Source: CBDFHB01 sp965250115 (lineage in GTDB: Bacteria; Acidobacteriota; Vicinamibacteria; Marinacidobacterales; SMYC01). Taken from it: DNA of 64,000 nucleotides. The stretch lies in NCBI GenBank assembly GCA_965250115.1, contig CBDFNJ010000002.1:1054001-1118000 (forward strand). The letters run 5' to 3'. The translations under genes and the position numbers were made by a program. Of the stretch, positions 18,897 to 28,035 are shown one piece after another (position 1 is the first letter of the stretch; every line of letters begins with the position of its first letter). A model generated the notes under the pieces. The model saw only the letters and a list, made by a program, of their open reading frames with translations, ran no database searches and was not told the DNA's origin.

Positions 18897-20345
18897 GTGA
18901 CCACGCCGGATCCGCCTCCCGAAGAAGAAGATTTTGCCCAGATGCTGGAGGAATCTCTTCAGCCGAAGTCCTACCGAGAGGGGGACGAGGTCGCCGGAAA
19001 GGTGGTCGCGCTCGGCGCCGACGTGGCTTTCGTGGACGTAGGCGGGAAGGGTGAAGCGACCATCGACCTCGAGGAATTGACCGAGCCTGATGGCACGGTT
19101 CAGGTCTCGGTGGGCGATACCGTCAAAGCACTCGTGGTCTCGACCTCCGGGGGGCTCAAGCTTTCGCACAAGCTCGCGCGACACGCCGCCACCCGGGAGG
19201 CACTCAGAGGGGCCTTCGAGTCCGGACTTCCTGTCGAGGGCCGCGTCGAGGAAGTCATCAAGGGAGGTTTCGAGATCCGATTCTCCAGCCAGCGTGCCTT
19301 CTGCCCCATCTCTCAAATCGACACGGGATATACGGAGGATCCGGCGATCCATCTGGGCAAGGTCTACGCGTTCCACGTCGTCGAGTACAAACAAGAAGGC
19401 AAGAACATCGTCGTCTCCAGACGCGCGCTTCTCGAGGAAGAAGAGCAGGAGCGTGCCGAGGAAGTGAGGAAGCTCATCATCCGTGACGCCGTTCTTCCCG
19501 GACGCGTTGTGTCGGTGCGCGAGTACGGCGCGTTCGTCGATCTCGGCGGGGGCATTCAGGGTCTTCTACATGTCTCCGAGATGGGCTGGTCTCGGGTCAC
19601 GGATCCAGCGACGGTCGTGAAACCGGGAGACGAGATAACCGTCAAAGTGCTGAAGCTGGATGAGGAGACGGGGAGGATCTCCCTCGGGCTGAAGCAGCTT
19701 CAAGCCGATCCCTGGTCCACGGTGGAGAGCGCCTATGAAGTTGGCCAGGTCCTGATGGGGCGTGTCACGCGCGCAGCCGACTTTGGCGCCTTCATCGAGC
19801 TGACACCGGGCGTTGAGGGCCTGGCGCACGTATCCACGTTCCCGCCCACGGGCAGGGCGGACGGATGGAAAGCTTCAGTTGCCCCTGACGAGCGGGTGGC
19901 GGTCGAGATTTTGAGCATCGATCTAGAGCGAAAGAGAATTGGAGTGACGGTCGTCGAGGAAGGCTCCGCCAGGGCCGAGCGTGCGGACTCGATACGACCA
20001 GGGGCTCGCGTCAGCGGCAAGGTCGAGCGCCACGAGAGCTACGGCGTGTTCGTCTACCTCGCGCCCGCTAGCACAGGCCTCATTCCGCTCGAAGAGACCG
20101 GCGTCGAAAGAGACGGCGACCTCCGTAGAGCGTTTCCGGTGGGAAGCGACGTGGAAGTCATCGTCCTCGAGGTCGACCCCTCCGGACGTCGCATCCGGCT
20201 GAGTCGCAAAGCGGTTCTCGAAGCGACGGAGACCCAGGAGGCTCGCGATTACGCGGCGCGCGAAGACGAGGCCCAGGCACAAAGCGGCGGGTTCGGCTCG
20301 CTCGCCGACACCCTTCGCAAGGCGATGCAGAAGGGCGACAAGTAG
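18897..20345 (+). CDS. S1 RNA-binding domain protein (RpsA-like, five S1 repeats)
   Basis: 482 residues from GTG 18897 (VTTPDPPPEEEDFAQML). Five S1 domains are visible at roughly 26-95, 112-180, 197-270, 280-355 and 368-440; the third has the classical YGAFVDLGGGIQGLLHVSEM signature. It may be the ribosomal protein S1 homologue or an accessory RNA-binding S1 protein; bacterial S1 usually has four to six repeats. An upstream in-frame extension would enter the IS5 element and is rejected. The IS end is 56 bp before the start, so the native promoter may be displaced. Confidence 0.85.
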   Translation: MTTPDPPPEEEDFAQMLEESLQPKSYREGDEVAGKVVALGADVAFVDVGGKGEATIDLEELTEPDGTVQVSVGDTVKALVVSTSGGLKLSHKLARHAATREALRGAFESGLPVEGRVEEVIKGGFEIRFSSQRAFCPISQIDTGYTEDPAIHLGKVYAFHVVEYKQEGKNIVVSRRALLEEEEQERAEEVRKLIIRDAVLPGRVVSVREYGAFVDLGGGIQGLLHVSEMGWSRVTDPATVVKPGDEITVKVLKLDEETGRISLGLKQLQADPWSTVESAYEVGQVLMGRVTRAADFGAFIELTPGVEGLAHVSTFPPTGRADGWKASVAPDERVAVEILSIDLERKRIGVTVVEEGSARAERADSIRPGARVSGKVERHESYGVFVYLAPASTGLIPLEETGVERDGDLRRAFPVGSDVEVIVLEVDPSGRRIRLSRKAVLEATETQEARDYAAREDEAQAQSGGFGSLADTLRKAMQKGDK

Positions 20346-20517
20346 ATCGCAACCTGTCCTACCGTACGTCGCGAGCGTCGGAAACCCTTACTCCAGAGAG
20401 ACAAGCCGTAACCCGTTGATTACACTTGAAAACCACGTGGTATGGTCCTGAATTCAGTGGCTTCGTCGGCTTCCCTTACAGCCAAATGCCGGCTCCAGCG
20501 AGATGACCTTACACTTA
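20346..20517. promoter_or_regulatory. Intergenic segment with a palindrome, probably the former upstream region of the PEP-CTERM gene
   Basis: 172 bp between the S1 gene and the ISAzo13 element. It holds a perfect 10-bp palindrome ACCACGTGGT (20432-20441) next to TTGATT (20416) and TATGGT (20441), a loose promoter-like arrangement. Before the IS inserted, this region would have lain directly upstream of the PEP-CTERM-like gene. The regulatory role is inferred. Confidence 0.3.
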
Positions 20518-22441
20518 GGGCCGCCGACAAAATAACTGTCTAGTTTTGAGCACACTCTTCCTGTTTCAGGTCGTGATCGCGATATCGTCTGGCATCACGA
20601 GAGCCTGGCAAGCTCCCTAGAAACGGAACATTTGTAGATCTTCAGCAACCAGCGCGTGTTTGACAAACGGTCCTCATTGCAGGAGGATTACGCCTATCAA
20701 GGAGCACTTCTCCTATTATGAGACCTACGAGCTATCAGTCTGAAGATCTCGACCGCCTGTTGAGGAAGCACAAAATAGCTACCCTCGATGATTTGAAGGC
20801 AGTGTTGGGTACCGATGTGGACTCGACCGTCTTCCGAAAGCTCAATGAGTTGGCGTATCGGACAAGCTACTCCCACCGTGGTAGCTACTACACGTTGGAC
20901 GAGATCGCCCAGTTCGATCGAAAAGGTCTTTGGTCGTTGCGCTCAGTGTGGTTCTCGAAGTACGGGACGTTGCTTGCGACGGTAAAAGCGTTGGTCGCGG
21001 CCTGTGAGGCAGGCTACTACGTCGACGAGCTCGAGGACGTGGTGCAGGTTGACGTCAAGGCTCCTCTGTTGAAACTGGTCCGAGAGAAAAGATTGGCGCG
21101 CGAGCAGGTGTTCGGCCGATATCTGTATCTGGCCACCGATGTGAGCACGCGCAAGCAACAGCTCTCGGCCCGCCAGATACATGAGGCGTCACCTTCCACG
21201 TTGGGCTGGGTCGGGGGAGTCCGCGTGCTCCCCGTGGAGTTGAAGGCTGCGATCGTTCTTTTCTACAGCCTGCTCGATGAAAAGCAGCGCCGTCTCTACG
21301 CGGGAGTCGAGGCCATGAAGCTCGGTCACGGTGGCGACCAACAGATTGCCGAACTGCTCGGGATGGGTCCGAGCACGGTAGCCAGAGGTCGTAGGGAATT
21401 GCTAATGAGAGATGTTGAGCTCGACGGAGTTCGGCGAAAGGGTGGCGGACGGCGCGCCGTGCAAAAAAAAGCCAGAAGTCATCGCCAAGATCGAAGAACT
21501 CATGAAGCACGACACCGCGGGCGATCCGATGACGGGAGTGAAATGGACGCGGCGGACCACCGACAAGATTGCTTGCGAGCTAAGAAGCCTCGGTGTGAAC
21601 GTCAGCAGCAAAACCGTCGGTCGACTGCTCAAACAGCTCGGCTTCTCGTTGCGGGTGAACCACAAGAAGCTGTGCGGTGCCACGTCCGAAGATCGCGATA
21701 CCCAATTCGCGTGTATCGCCGAACTGCGCGAGCGTTTTGCCGCAGCTGGTCATCCCATCATCAGCGTAGACACGAAGAAACGGGAGCTGGTGGGATTATT
21801 CAAAAACGGCGGGCAGGCCTGGAACCGCGAGCCGACTCTCGTCAAAGACCATGACTTCCGTTCCGAATCGAACGGCATCGCAATCCCCTACGGCGTCTAC
21901 GATCTGCTCGCGAACCGCGGGACAGTGTTCATTGGTACCTCGTACAACACCCCGGACTTCGCCGTGAATGCCATCGAGAAGTGGTGGCGAACGGAAGGAC
22001 GGCGACGCTATCCTGCAGCCCGTGACCTCGCGATATTGGCAGACGCCGGGGGCAGCGATGGCTATCGGTGTCGGGGTTGGAAGCACGGGCTTCAAACGCG
22101 GATTTGCAATCGCCACGACATCGCTATCACCATAGCCCACTATCCGTCCGGTACATCCAAGTGGAATCCAGTGGAGCACCGTCTGTTCAGCGAGGTCAGC
22201 AAGAACTGGGCGGGCAGGCCTCTCGACAGCTACGAAACCATCCTCAAATACATCCGCACGACCGCCACCTCTTCCGGTTTGCGAGTACGCGCACACCTTA
22301 TCCGGCGTCGTTATCCGAAGGGCGTCAAAATCACTGACGAGCGGATGCAGGCGCTTTCCGTTACAAAGGACCAGACTCTACCCAAATGGAACTACACCAT
22401 CCGACCGTCTTGAAAACGGGAACTTATTTTGTCGCCGGCCC
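20518..22441 (+). mobile_element. ISAzo13-family element with 3-bp target duplication
   Basis: 1,924 bp with terminal inverted repeats GGGCCG(C/G)CGACAAAATAA at both ends, one mismatch in 18. The triplet TTA is present on both sides (20515-20517 and 22442-22444), consistent with a short target duplication. It carries one transposase gene interrupted by a frameshift at an A8 run. Confidence 0.88.
20718..22413 (+). CDS. ISAzo13-family transposase, in two frames joined at an A8 run
   Basis: The first frame (20718 to the A8 run at 21463-21470) encodes the N-terminal half, with an HTH-like segment GGDQQIAELLGMGPSTVARG. The second frame continues with KPEVIAKIEEL to 22413 and carries the DDE core: SVDTKKRELVG, LADAGGSDGYRCR and NPVEHRLFSEV. 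Reading seven A's instead of eight would join both into one protein of about 564 residues. A8 is a good site for polymerase slippage, so full-length protein may still be made; a fixed one-base insertion is the alternative. The first frame alone runs on to 21854 without homology. Confidence 0.85.
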
Positions 22442-22565
22442 TTAGTCTCATGAAATGAATGCTTTAAGTGAATTCGGGCATACTTCGATTTGTGGTTCGG
22501 ATCTTGCGCATCAATGCGAGCAGTTGGTTCGCAACACTTTTTTCGCAAGAGGGGGATTGAGACTA

Positions 22566-23324
22566 ATGACTAGATACGGACGCGTTGTGCTGGGTGTGCT
22601 CTTGGCGCTGGCTTTGGCGGGACCCACCAGTGCCGGAACAATCTTGCTGTCTGGGGACACGAACATCATTAACCCCCTCGTTGGCTCGTTCGGTCAGCCC
22701 ATCAATGCGGGCAACCAACAGTTTTTCCAAAACGTTCTCGGGGCAGGCTCGACTGTGCTCGTTCTCGAGACGACCGGGGGCTCGCTCTCAGTCGACAACG
22801 CCGACGGGGACGTCAACGATTTCTATAACACACTCGGAGGCGTGACGTCCTCGATCCACTCGGGAGCGGTGTCTGCGGGAGACTTGGCTGGAGTCGATCT
22901 GTTCGTGAGCTCCCTCCCGAACGCCTTCGCCCAGTCTGAGATCGACGCTCTGAGCGCGTTCCTCTCGAGCGGACGAACCGTCGTCTTCACCGGCGAAAAC
23001 TCGAGTAGTGACTTTACCGCCTCCAACGCCGCGATCAACGCGGCTCTGGTTGCGCTCGGAAGCGGCATGGCCATCGTTCCCGACAACCTGTACGCGGGTT
23101 TCAATAATGCAGAAGTCCTCGTCGATCCCTTCACAGCTGGGGTCGCGTCGTTTCGATTCGCAGCGACGTCGCGGGTATCTGGGGGAACGGTGGTTTTCAA
23201 TGCGCTCGAATTCGAGCCTTTCGTCGCGTACGAATCGAGCAGAGTTCCCGCACCCGCACCCGCCACCCTCTTTCTCCTCGGGGCTGGTCTCGTGGGAGTC
23301 TGGCAGCGTCGTCGTTTGAGCTAA
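22566..23324 (+). CDS. PEP-CTERM-like exported protein
   Basis: 252 residues. ATG 22566 follows GAGGGGG and starts a clear signal peptide (MTRYGRVVLGVLLALALAG, cleavage after TSAG). The C-terminus has the sorting-signal layout: VPAPAPATLFLLGAG, a hydrophobic stretch, then QRRRLS. The usual PEP is PAP here, a variant. PEP-CTERM proteins are processed by exosortase and go to the envelope or matrix. The body is Gly/Ser/Asn-rich without a recognised enzyme motif. The ISAzo13 element ends about 120 bp upstream, between this gene and its likely original promoter region. Confidence 0.75.
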   Translation: MTRYGRVVLGVLLALALAGPTSAGTILLSGDTNIINPLVGSFGQPINAGNQQFFQNVLGAGSTVLVLETTGGSLSVDNADGDVNDFYNTLGGVTSSIHSGAVSAGDLAGVDLFVSSLPNAFAQSEIDALSAFLSSGRTVVFTGENSSSDFTASNAAINAALVALGSGMAIVPDNLYAGFNNAEVLVDPFTAGVASFRFAATSRVSGGTVVFNALEFEPFVAYESSRVPAPAPATLFLLGAGLVGVWQRRRLS

Positions 23325-23344
23325 GCGACACCACGACGATCTTC

Positions 23345-23387
23345 GAAGCCCCTCTTCCGGGAACTGGGAGAGGGGCTTCTTGCTTTT
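23345..23387 (+). terminator. Rho-independent terminator after the PEP-CTERM-like gene
   Basis: A perfect 11-bp stem GAAGCCCCTCT / AGAGGGGCTTC (23345-23355 with 23369-23379) with a 13-base loop, then TTGCTTTT. Confidence 0.8.
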
Positions 23388-23565
23388 CGAGACCCCTCCG
23401 TCTCCTGCATGTATACCGGCCGTCGTCCGTGACGAGTTCTTCGTCGCGATCGATCAACTCACCGCATTTGGCGCGACGGGTCCCGTCGCGCCCTCATAGT
23501 CCGGCCCCGCGGGGAGAACCGAGGCGTTTCACTGCATGGCGGCGAGATTATATAGTCCGCCTGCA

Positions 23566-24636
23566 ATGAGGCGTTTCCTTACGATGATGACGTTGGGCGG
23601 GCTCCTGGCCTGCGGCGGTGGGACTCCCGATGAGCCCGCGGGTGCCCGGGAAGCCAAGCGGGAGCTGAGAGACCTGGCACTCGCTCGGGTCGAGGCGGGG
23701 ATGCTGGCGCGCACGGATGGCTACGTCTACGCTGTGGACGTCGCTCTCCTCATGATCTTCGCCGCGATCGAGGGGGACCGGGAGCTTTACGCGCCGCTGC
23801 GGGATTACGCCCTGGAGCACTTCGTGCTGGATCTCCCCGACGACGACTATACGCGTGGCTTCGTCCTGTGGCGTTACTTCGAAGGGCGCGAGCCAGACGC
23901 TTCCGGTACGACGGAAGCGCTTCGGCTATCGGAAGGGTTGTGGAGAGGAGCCGAGGCCTTCGGCACGGCCGAAGATCGCGAGTGGGCGCTCGAGATTCTG
24001 GAGGGCTACGTTCGTCACCAGGCCGTGGAAAAAGGTGTGTGGCTCATTCGCAACTACTTCAACCTGGGAACGCGCGCTTTCGCCAACAACTCGTTTCTCG
24101 TGGACTACGCGCCGGACTACGTCGCCGAGGTCGCGGAGGCTACGGGGGACCCAGAGCTGGCAGCGGTCGCGGAGAAATCCTACGCCCTCATCGAGCGAGC
24201 CCAGTCGCCGTCGAGGCTTCTGTACGACATGGTGCAGCCCGAGGTCTCGACGCTTCTCGATGATGAGCGGGTGGTGATTTTTTCTCCGAACGACGCCATT
24301 CAAGTGTCGAACTCGTCGACGGTGGCGGCTTGGGCCGTGAGGGGCCGGCCCGCGGTCGCGCGCGGCGTCATGGAGTTTTGTTTCGAGCAGATGCCGCGCT
24401 TGAGGGGGACTTACTACGGTCGAACCGGGGAAGTCGCTCGCGAAAAGCGGCCGGGCATCGAAGCCTGGGCTTCGCTCGTACGGATCGCCGTCGCGCTCGA
24501 CGATCGCGAAGCGCTCGGTGAGTTCTACGTCTATCTGGTAAGCAACGCGGGACGAAAGTGGGGTATCCCCAAGGACGCCTGGCTCTACGTCACGGCCGAG
24601 CTTCTTCTCGGTTTGCAAGCGGTGGCTCCATCGTGA
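23566..24636 (+). CDS. Lipoprotein of unknown function, first gene of an envelope cluster
   Basis: 356 residues from ATG 23566 (MRRFLTMMTLGGLLACGGG); the lipobox LLAC predicts a lipid-anchored, envelope-located protein. An ATG 30 bases upstream would spoil the signal peptide. The rest is helical with repeated Trp/Tyr-rich segments such as GVWLIRNYFNLGTRAFANNSFLVDY and DAWLYVTAELLLGLQ, suggesting an alpha/alpha-barrel like that of glycan-processing enzymes. That is only an impression; no catalytic motif was identified. Its stop overlaps the start of the next small gene. Confidence 0.7.
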   Translation: MRRFLTMMTLGGLLACGGGTPDEPAGAREAKRELRDLALARVEAGMLARTDGYVYAVDVALLMIFAAIEGDRELYAPLRDYALEHFVLDLPDDDYTRGFVLWRYFEGREPDASGTTEALRLSEGLWRGAEAFGTAEDREWALEILEGYVRHQAVEKGVWLIRNYFNLGTRAFANNSFLVDYAPDYVAEVAEATGDPELAAVAEKSYALIERAQSPSRLLYDMVQPEVSTLLDDERVVIFSPNDAIQVSNSSTVAAWAVRGRPAVARGVMEFCFEQMPRLRGTYYGRTGEVAREKRPGIEAWASLVRIAVALDDREALGEFYVYLVSNAGRKWGIPKDAWLYVTAELLLGLQAVAPS

Positions 24637-24803
24637 AGTTCGCCAGCGAAGAGGTCGCGCACTACCATGCGATCGTCTCTCTGGGCCGAGCCATGCGCCT
24701 CGAGAGCGAGGGTTTCATGGCCCTCGAGGGCGGCGACGCGTTGAGAGACTGTCTGAAGAGCGGTCTGATGAGCTACCGCTTCCGGGTCTGGCGAAAGCGC
24801 TGA
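24633..24803 (+). CDS. Small conserved-looking protein, unknown function
   Basis: 56 residues from GTG 24633, which overlaps the preceding TGA (GTGA), a pattern of translational coupling repeated along this cluster. Sequence KFASEEVAHYHAIVSLGRAMRLES, then a basic end RFRVWRKR; no signal peptide or membrane segment. It is 6 bp upstream of the LTA-synthase-like gene. Too short to classify. Confidence 0.55.
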   Translation: MKFASEEVAHYHAIVSLGRAMRLESEGFMALEGGDALRDCLKSGLMSYRFRVWRKR

Positions 24804-24809
24804 GATAGC

Positions 24810-26384
24810 ATGAGGATCATGACTCGCTTTCTGACCCCTGCGCTCTTTTTCCTCTACTTCAACGCCTTCTTCACGTTCGAAAACGTGCCCTCGATGCCGT
24901 CCATTCGTTTCGTGCCGCGGCTTTCGGTCGAAGTCATGGTCATGGTCGCGGCCCTCGGTCTGCTTGCGGCGCTCGGGAAGAGCTTGCCGCGATGGACGAA
25001 GCTCGTCTTGGCCGTCGTCTTGTACCTGGCCATGACGGTCCGTTATCTGGAGGTAACGGCTCTCGGCGTACTGGGTCGTCCGTTCGATTTGCATGGGGAC
25101 TTTCCCCATTTGCACCGCGTTGTCGAGATGTTCTGGGAGGTGCTGTCGCTCTCCATGGGTCTCGCCGTCGTTACGGGGTTTCTCCTCGTCTCGGGGATTG
25201 GTATCGGGCTCAATTGGGCGGGGCTCTCGGTTTTGGAGCGAGCCATGGCAGACCCGCGAATGCGAGCCGTCGCTTTCGTCGCGGCCCCCATTTGCCTCGT
25301 CCTCTACCTCGCGGGAGTGACGAAGCCATTCGCTTATCCCGTCAGCGCGATGGCCGCGAGCCAGCTCGAGAACTTGCGCGCGGGAGATGAAGAAGCCCTG
25401 GCCGCGGTCGATCTTCCAGAGCTCGAGCTTCAGACCGGCCTGCCGGGTCTTCTCGGCGCGAACGTGTTTGTCATTTTCTTGGAGTCCTACGGGGTGACGC
25501 TGCTCGAAGACTCCCACCACTTCGACACGATCGGACCGAGGTATCGGAAGCTCGAGCAGAGCCTCGCGGCCGCCGGCTATGCGTTCCGATCGAGCCAGAT
25601 CCAATCCCCGACCTTCGGCGGCGGTTCCTGGCGCGCCCACGCGACGCTCCTGAGCGGCGTCGACGTCACCACCGAGCACATCTATGACGTACTCCTCGCA
25701 TCCGACCGTGGATCCCTCGTGCGGCTCCTGCAAAACGAGGGCTATCGAAGCGTGGCAGCCGAGCCCGGTATCAAGTGGTATTGGCCCGATGGACTGTTCT
25801 ACGGTTTCGACGAGGTCTACGACTTCGAGAAGCTCGACTGGCGGGGCCCCGCCATGGGCTGGTGGAAGGTCCCCGATCAATTCACGCTGTACCGTATCTA
25901 TGAGGATGAGATTCGAGGCGCGAAGCAGCCGCTATTTGCGAAGTTCTCACTCGTCATGACTCACATCCCCTACTATCCTGTGCCGACCTACGTCGACGAC
26001 TGGACTCGCTTCAACGACGGCACGGCCTATGCGAGGGGTTTGAAGTCGGTTGCCCACGATGCCTATCGCGACCTCACCGAGCTCTCTTCGTGGTACCTGG
26101 GAGCCTTTGGTTACGAGCTCGACGTCCTGGAAGGCTTCCTTGTGAAGTACGTCCCAGAGAACTCCCTCGTGATCATCCTGGGAGACCATCAGCCGCCCAA
26201 GCTCGCGACGCACGATAACAACAGCTGGGCCGTTCCCATGCACGTCTTGAGCAAGCGGGCGACACTCGTCGAGCGGTTCGAGTCGCTCGGCTTCGAAGAG
26301 GGGCTCGTACCTCTTACACCGAGCTCGTTCGCCATGTCAGATTTTCTCGAAGCCTTCGCTCGGCTTTTTGGACGCGAATCGTGA
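24810..26384 (+). CDS. LTA-synthase-like membrane phosphotransferase / sulfatase-fold protein
   Basis: 524 residues: about five N-terminal membrane helices (1-185), then an extracytoplasmic alkaline-phosphatase-superfamily domain. Visible motifs are VIFLESYG (metal-binding Glu), GGGSWRAHATLLSG holding the likely Ser/Thr nucleophile, and ILGDHQPP near residue 460. The architecture matches lipoteichoic acid synthase, MdoB and phosphoethanolamine transferases, which move phospho-alcohol head groups onto lipids or glycans. It sits directly before a CDP-alcohol phosphotransferase, overlapping by 4 bases. The actual head group and acceptor are unknown. Confidence 0.8.
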   Translation: MRIMTRFLTPALFFLYFNAFFTFENVPSMPSIRFVPRLSVEVMVMVAALGLLAALGKSLPRWTKLVLAVVLYLAMTVRYLEVTALGVLGRPFDLHGDFPHLHRVVEMFWEVLSLSMGLAVVTGFLLVSGIGIGLNWAGLSVLERAMADPRMRAVAFVAAPICLVLYLAGVTKPFAYPVSAMAASQLENLRAGDEEALAAVDLPELELQTGLPGLLGANVFVIFLESYGVTLLEDSHHFDTIGPRYRKLEQSLAAAGYAFRSSQIQSPTFGGGSWRAHATLLSGVDVTTEHIYDVLLASDRGSLVRLLQNEGYRSVAAEPGIKWYWPDGLFYGFDEVYDFEKLDWRGPAMGWWKVPDQFTLYRIYEDEIRGAKQPLFAKFSLVMTHIPYYPVPTYVDDWTRFNDGTAYARGLKSVAHDAYRDLTELSSWYLGAFGYELDVLEGFLVKYVPENSLVIILGDHQPPKLATHDNNSWAVPMHVLSKRATLVERFESLGFEEGLVPLTPSSFAMSDFLEAFARLFGRES

Positions 26385-27076
26385 TCGCGAGAGCGCTGAC
26401 GGCGACGCGCATCGATCGGGAAGCGAGCGCCATCGCGCTCGCGGGTCTCGTCGCCTTGCTGGCGGTCGGTCTCGGTCGACCCCAGTGGCTCCTGGGCGCG
26501 CTGACGGTTTGGAGCTACACGGTCGCGCTTCTGTTTCGAGCGGGATCGGACCGGCTCGGCTTACCTACGCTCGTGACCCTCACGCGTGGTCTCCTGCTCG
26601 CGATGGTGGCGGGATTCGTCTTGTGGCGCGGCCCGGTCGCGCTCGCGGCGCTCGCCTATACGGTGGCGGTTGTTCTAGACGATCTGGATGGGAGGCTTGC
26701 TCGGAAGCTGAGGCAGGCGACGCCCTTCGGCGCGAAGCTAGACATGGAGCTCGATGCCGCTGGCATTCTCATCGCGAGCACGCTGGGCATCCTTTATGGA
26801 AAGCTCCCCGCCTGGTATCTCGCGATCGGTCTCGCGCGCTATTTGTTCGTTCTCACGCAGGCGGCCCGGCGGCGTTCGGGCAAGACTTCGCGCGAGCTCG
26901 ATCCGAGCCGGCTTCGACGGCTGTTTGCGGGCTTTTCGATGGGTTTTCTGGCGGTGGCGCTCTGGCCGTTTGTTCCTGCGGCTTTGACGATGAAGGCTGC
27001 ATTCGTCATCGGCGGGGCGAGCCTGATGATGTTTGCGCGTGACTTCCGGTTTACGTTGAGCACCACGACCCAATGA
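26381..27076 (+). CDS. CDP-alcohol phosphotransferase family membrane protein
   Basis: 231 residues from GTG 26381, overlapping the previous TGA. Hydrophobic throughout, with about six membrane helices. The signature D-x2-D-G-x2-A-R-x8-G-x3-D-x3-D is complete in DDLDGRLARKLRQ ... GAKLDMELD (residues 93-118). The family transfers a phospho-alcohol from a CDP-alcohol, or CDP-diacylglycerol to an alcohol, making phospholipid head groups. Placement between an LTA-synthase-like enzyme and a flippase suggests it makes the lipid substrate used by this cluster. Confidence 0.85.
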   Translation: MIARALTATRIDREASAIALAGLVALLAVGLGRPQWLLGALTVWSYTVALLFRAGSDRLGLPTLVTLTRGLLLAMVAGFVLWRGPVALAALAYTVAVVLDDLDGRLARKLRQATPFGAKLDMELDAAGILIASTLGILYGKLPAWYLAIGLARYLFVLTQAARRRSGKTSRELDPSRLRRLFAGFSMGFLAVALWPFVPAALTMKAAFVIGGASLMMFARDFRFTLSTTTQ

Positions 27077-28035
27077 GCCAGCACCGGCTCGTCAAAATAG
27101 GTCTCTGGCTCGCCGCCTTCCTCATTCTGTTCTGGGCCCTCCGAAGCGTTTCGCTCGGAGATGCCTTCGCGGCTCTCGGCCGCATCTCTTTCGCGGCTCT
27201 CGTTTCGATCGTCGCCGTCAATCTCGCCGTGCTCGTGCTCTTCACGATGAGGTGGTGGATTATTCTGAGGGCTTTGGAGCATCCCATCCCGCTTCTATCG
27301 GCCGCGCTCTATCGGCTCGCCGCTTTCGGGTTCAGCTACTTCACTCCGGGGCCCCAGTTCGGCGGCGAGCCTATCCAAGCGCTTCTCGCGGAAAAGCGAG
27401 CCGGTCTGTCTCGTAGCGTGGCCGTGACCTCGTTGCTGCTCGATCGATTGCTCGAGCTCACGGTCAACTTCGCATTTCTGGCCGCGGCCGCTCTCTTCCT
27501 TCTTCGGCGGGGCGAAGCGCTCTTCGTGGGAGTCCTGTTCGCCGCGCCGGCTGCGGACCTCTTCGCGCTCTCGCGGGGCCGGCGGCCATTGACATATCTC
27601 TTCGACCGCCTGCGGGGATCGCGCGTTCCGAACGCCCACGACTTGCTGAGCTCGAGCGAGAGCGAGGCGGGGCGGTTCTGCAACCGACGTCCTCGCGCGC
27701 TAGCGCTAGCACTTGCTGCGTCCCTCGCGAGCTGGTTCGTGATTCTCTTCGAGTACTGGCTGGTGGCACATTCGCTCGGCATGCTACTCGAGTTCGAACA
27801 GGTTGTGCTCGGTGTCACCGCGGCCCGCATCGCCTACCTCTTGTTCCTTCCCGCGGCGGTTGGTGTGCTCGAGGCGGGCCAGCTCACGGCGGTCGCGGCG
27901 ATGGGCTTTGCACCAGCGCTCGGCATCAGCTTGAGCCTCGTCGTTCGCGCGCGCGACGTCGTTCTCGGCACCTTCGGCGTCGCAGTGGGGATGAAGGCTT
28001 TGCTAGGCTCGGGAGAGGTCGGCCAAGAACCCTGA
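27073..28035 (+). CDS. Flippase-like integral membrane protein (UPF0104 / lysylphosphatidylglycerol-synthase TM type)
   Basis: 320 residues from ATG 27073 with an ATGA overlap on the preceding gene. About seven to eight membrane segments; the GFSYFTPGPQFGGEPIQALL and TSLLLDRLLEL segments are typical of the UPF0104/GtrA-like flippase family. These proteins are thought to move lipids or lipid-linked compounds across the inner membrane. Last gene of the coupled set; its 3' end overlaps the oppositely oriented glycosyltransferase gene by 33 bp. Confidence 0.8.
   Translation: MSQHRLVKIGLWLAAFLILFWALRSVSLGDAFAALGRISFAALVSIVAVNLAVLVLFTMRWWIILRALEHPIPLLSAALYRLAAFGFSYFTPGPQFGGEPIQALLAEKRAGLSRSVAVTSLLLDRLLELTVNFAFLAAAALFLLRRGEALFVGVLFAAPAADLFALSRGRRPLTYLFDRLRGSRVPNAHDLLSSSESEAGRFCNRRPRALALALAASLASWFVILFEYWLVAHSLGMLLEFEQVVLGVTAARIAYLLFLPAAVGVLEAGQLTAVAAMGFAPALGISLSLVVRARDVVLGTFGVAVGMKALLGSGEVGQEP

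Noticed and set aside
24558..24632. Longer start for the 56-residue protein
   Set aside because: The upstream codons overlap the lipoprotein gene in another frame; GTG 24633 overlapping the stop matches the coupling seen elsewhere in the cluster.
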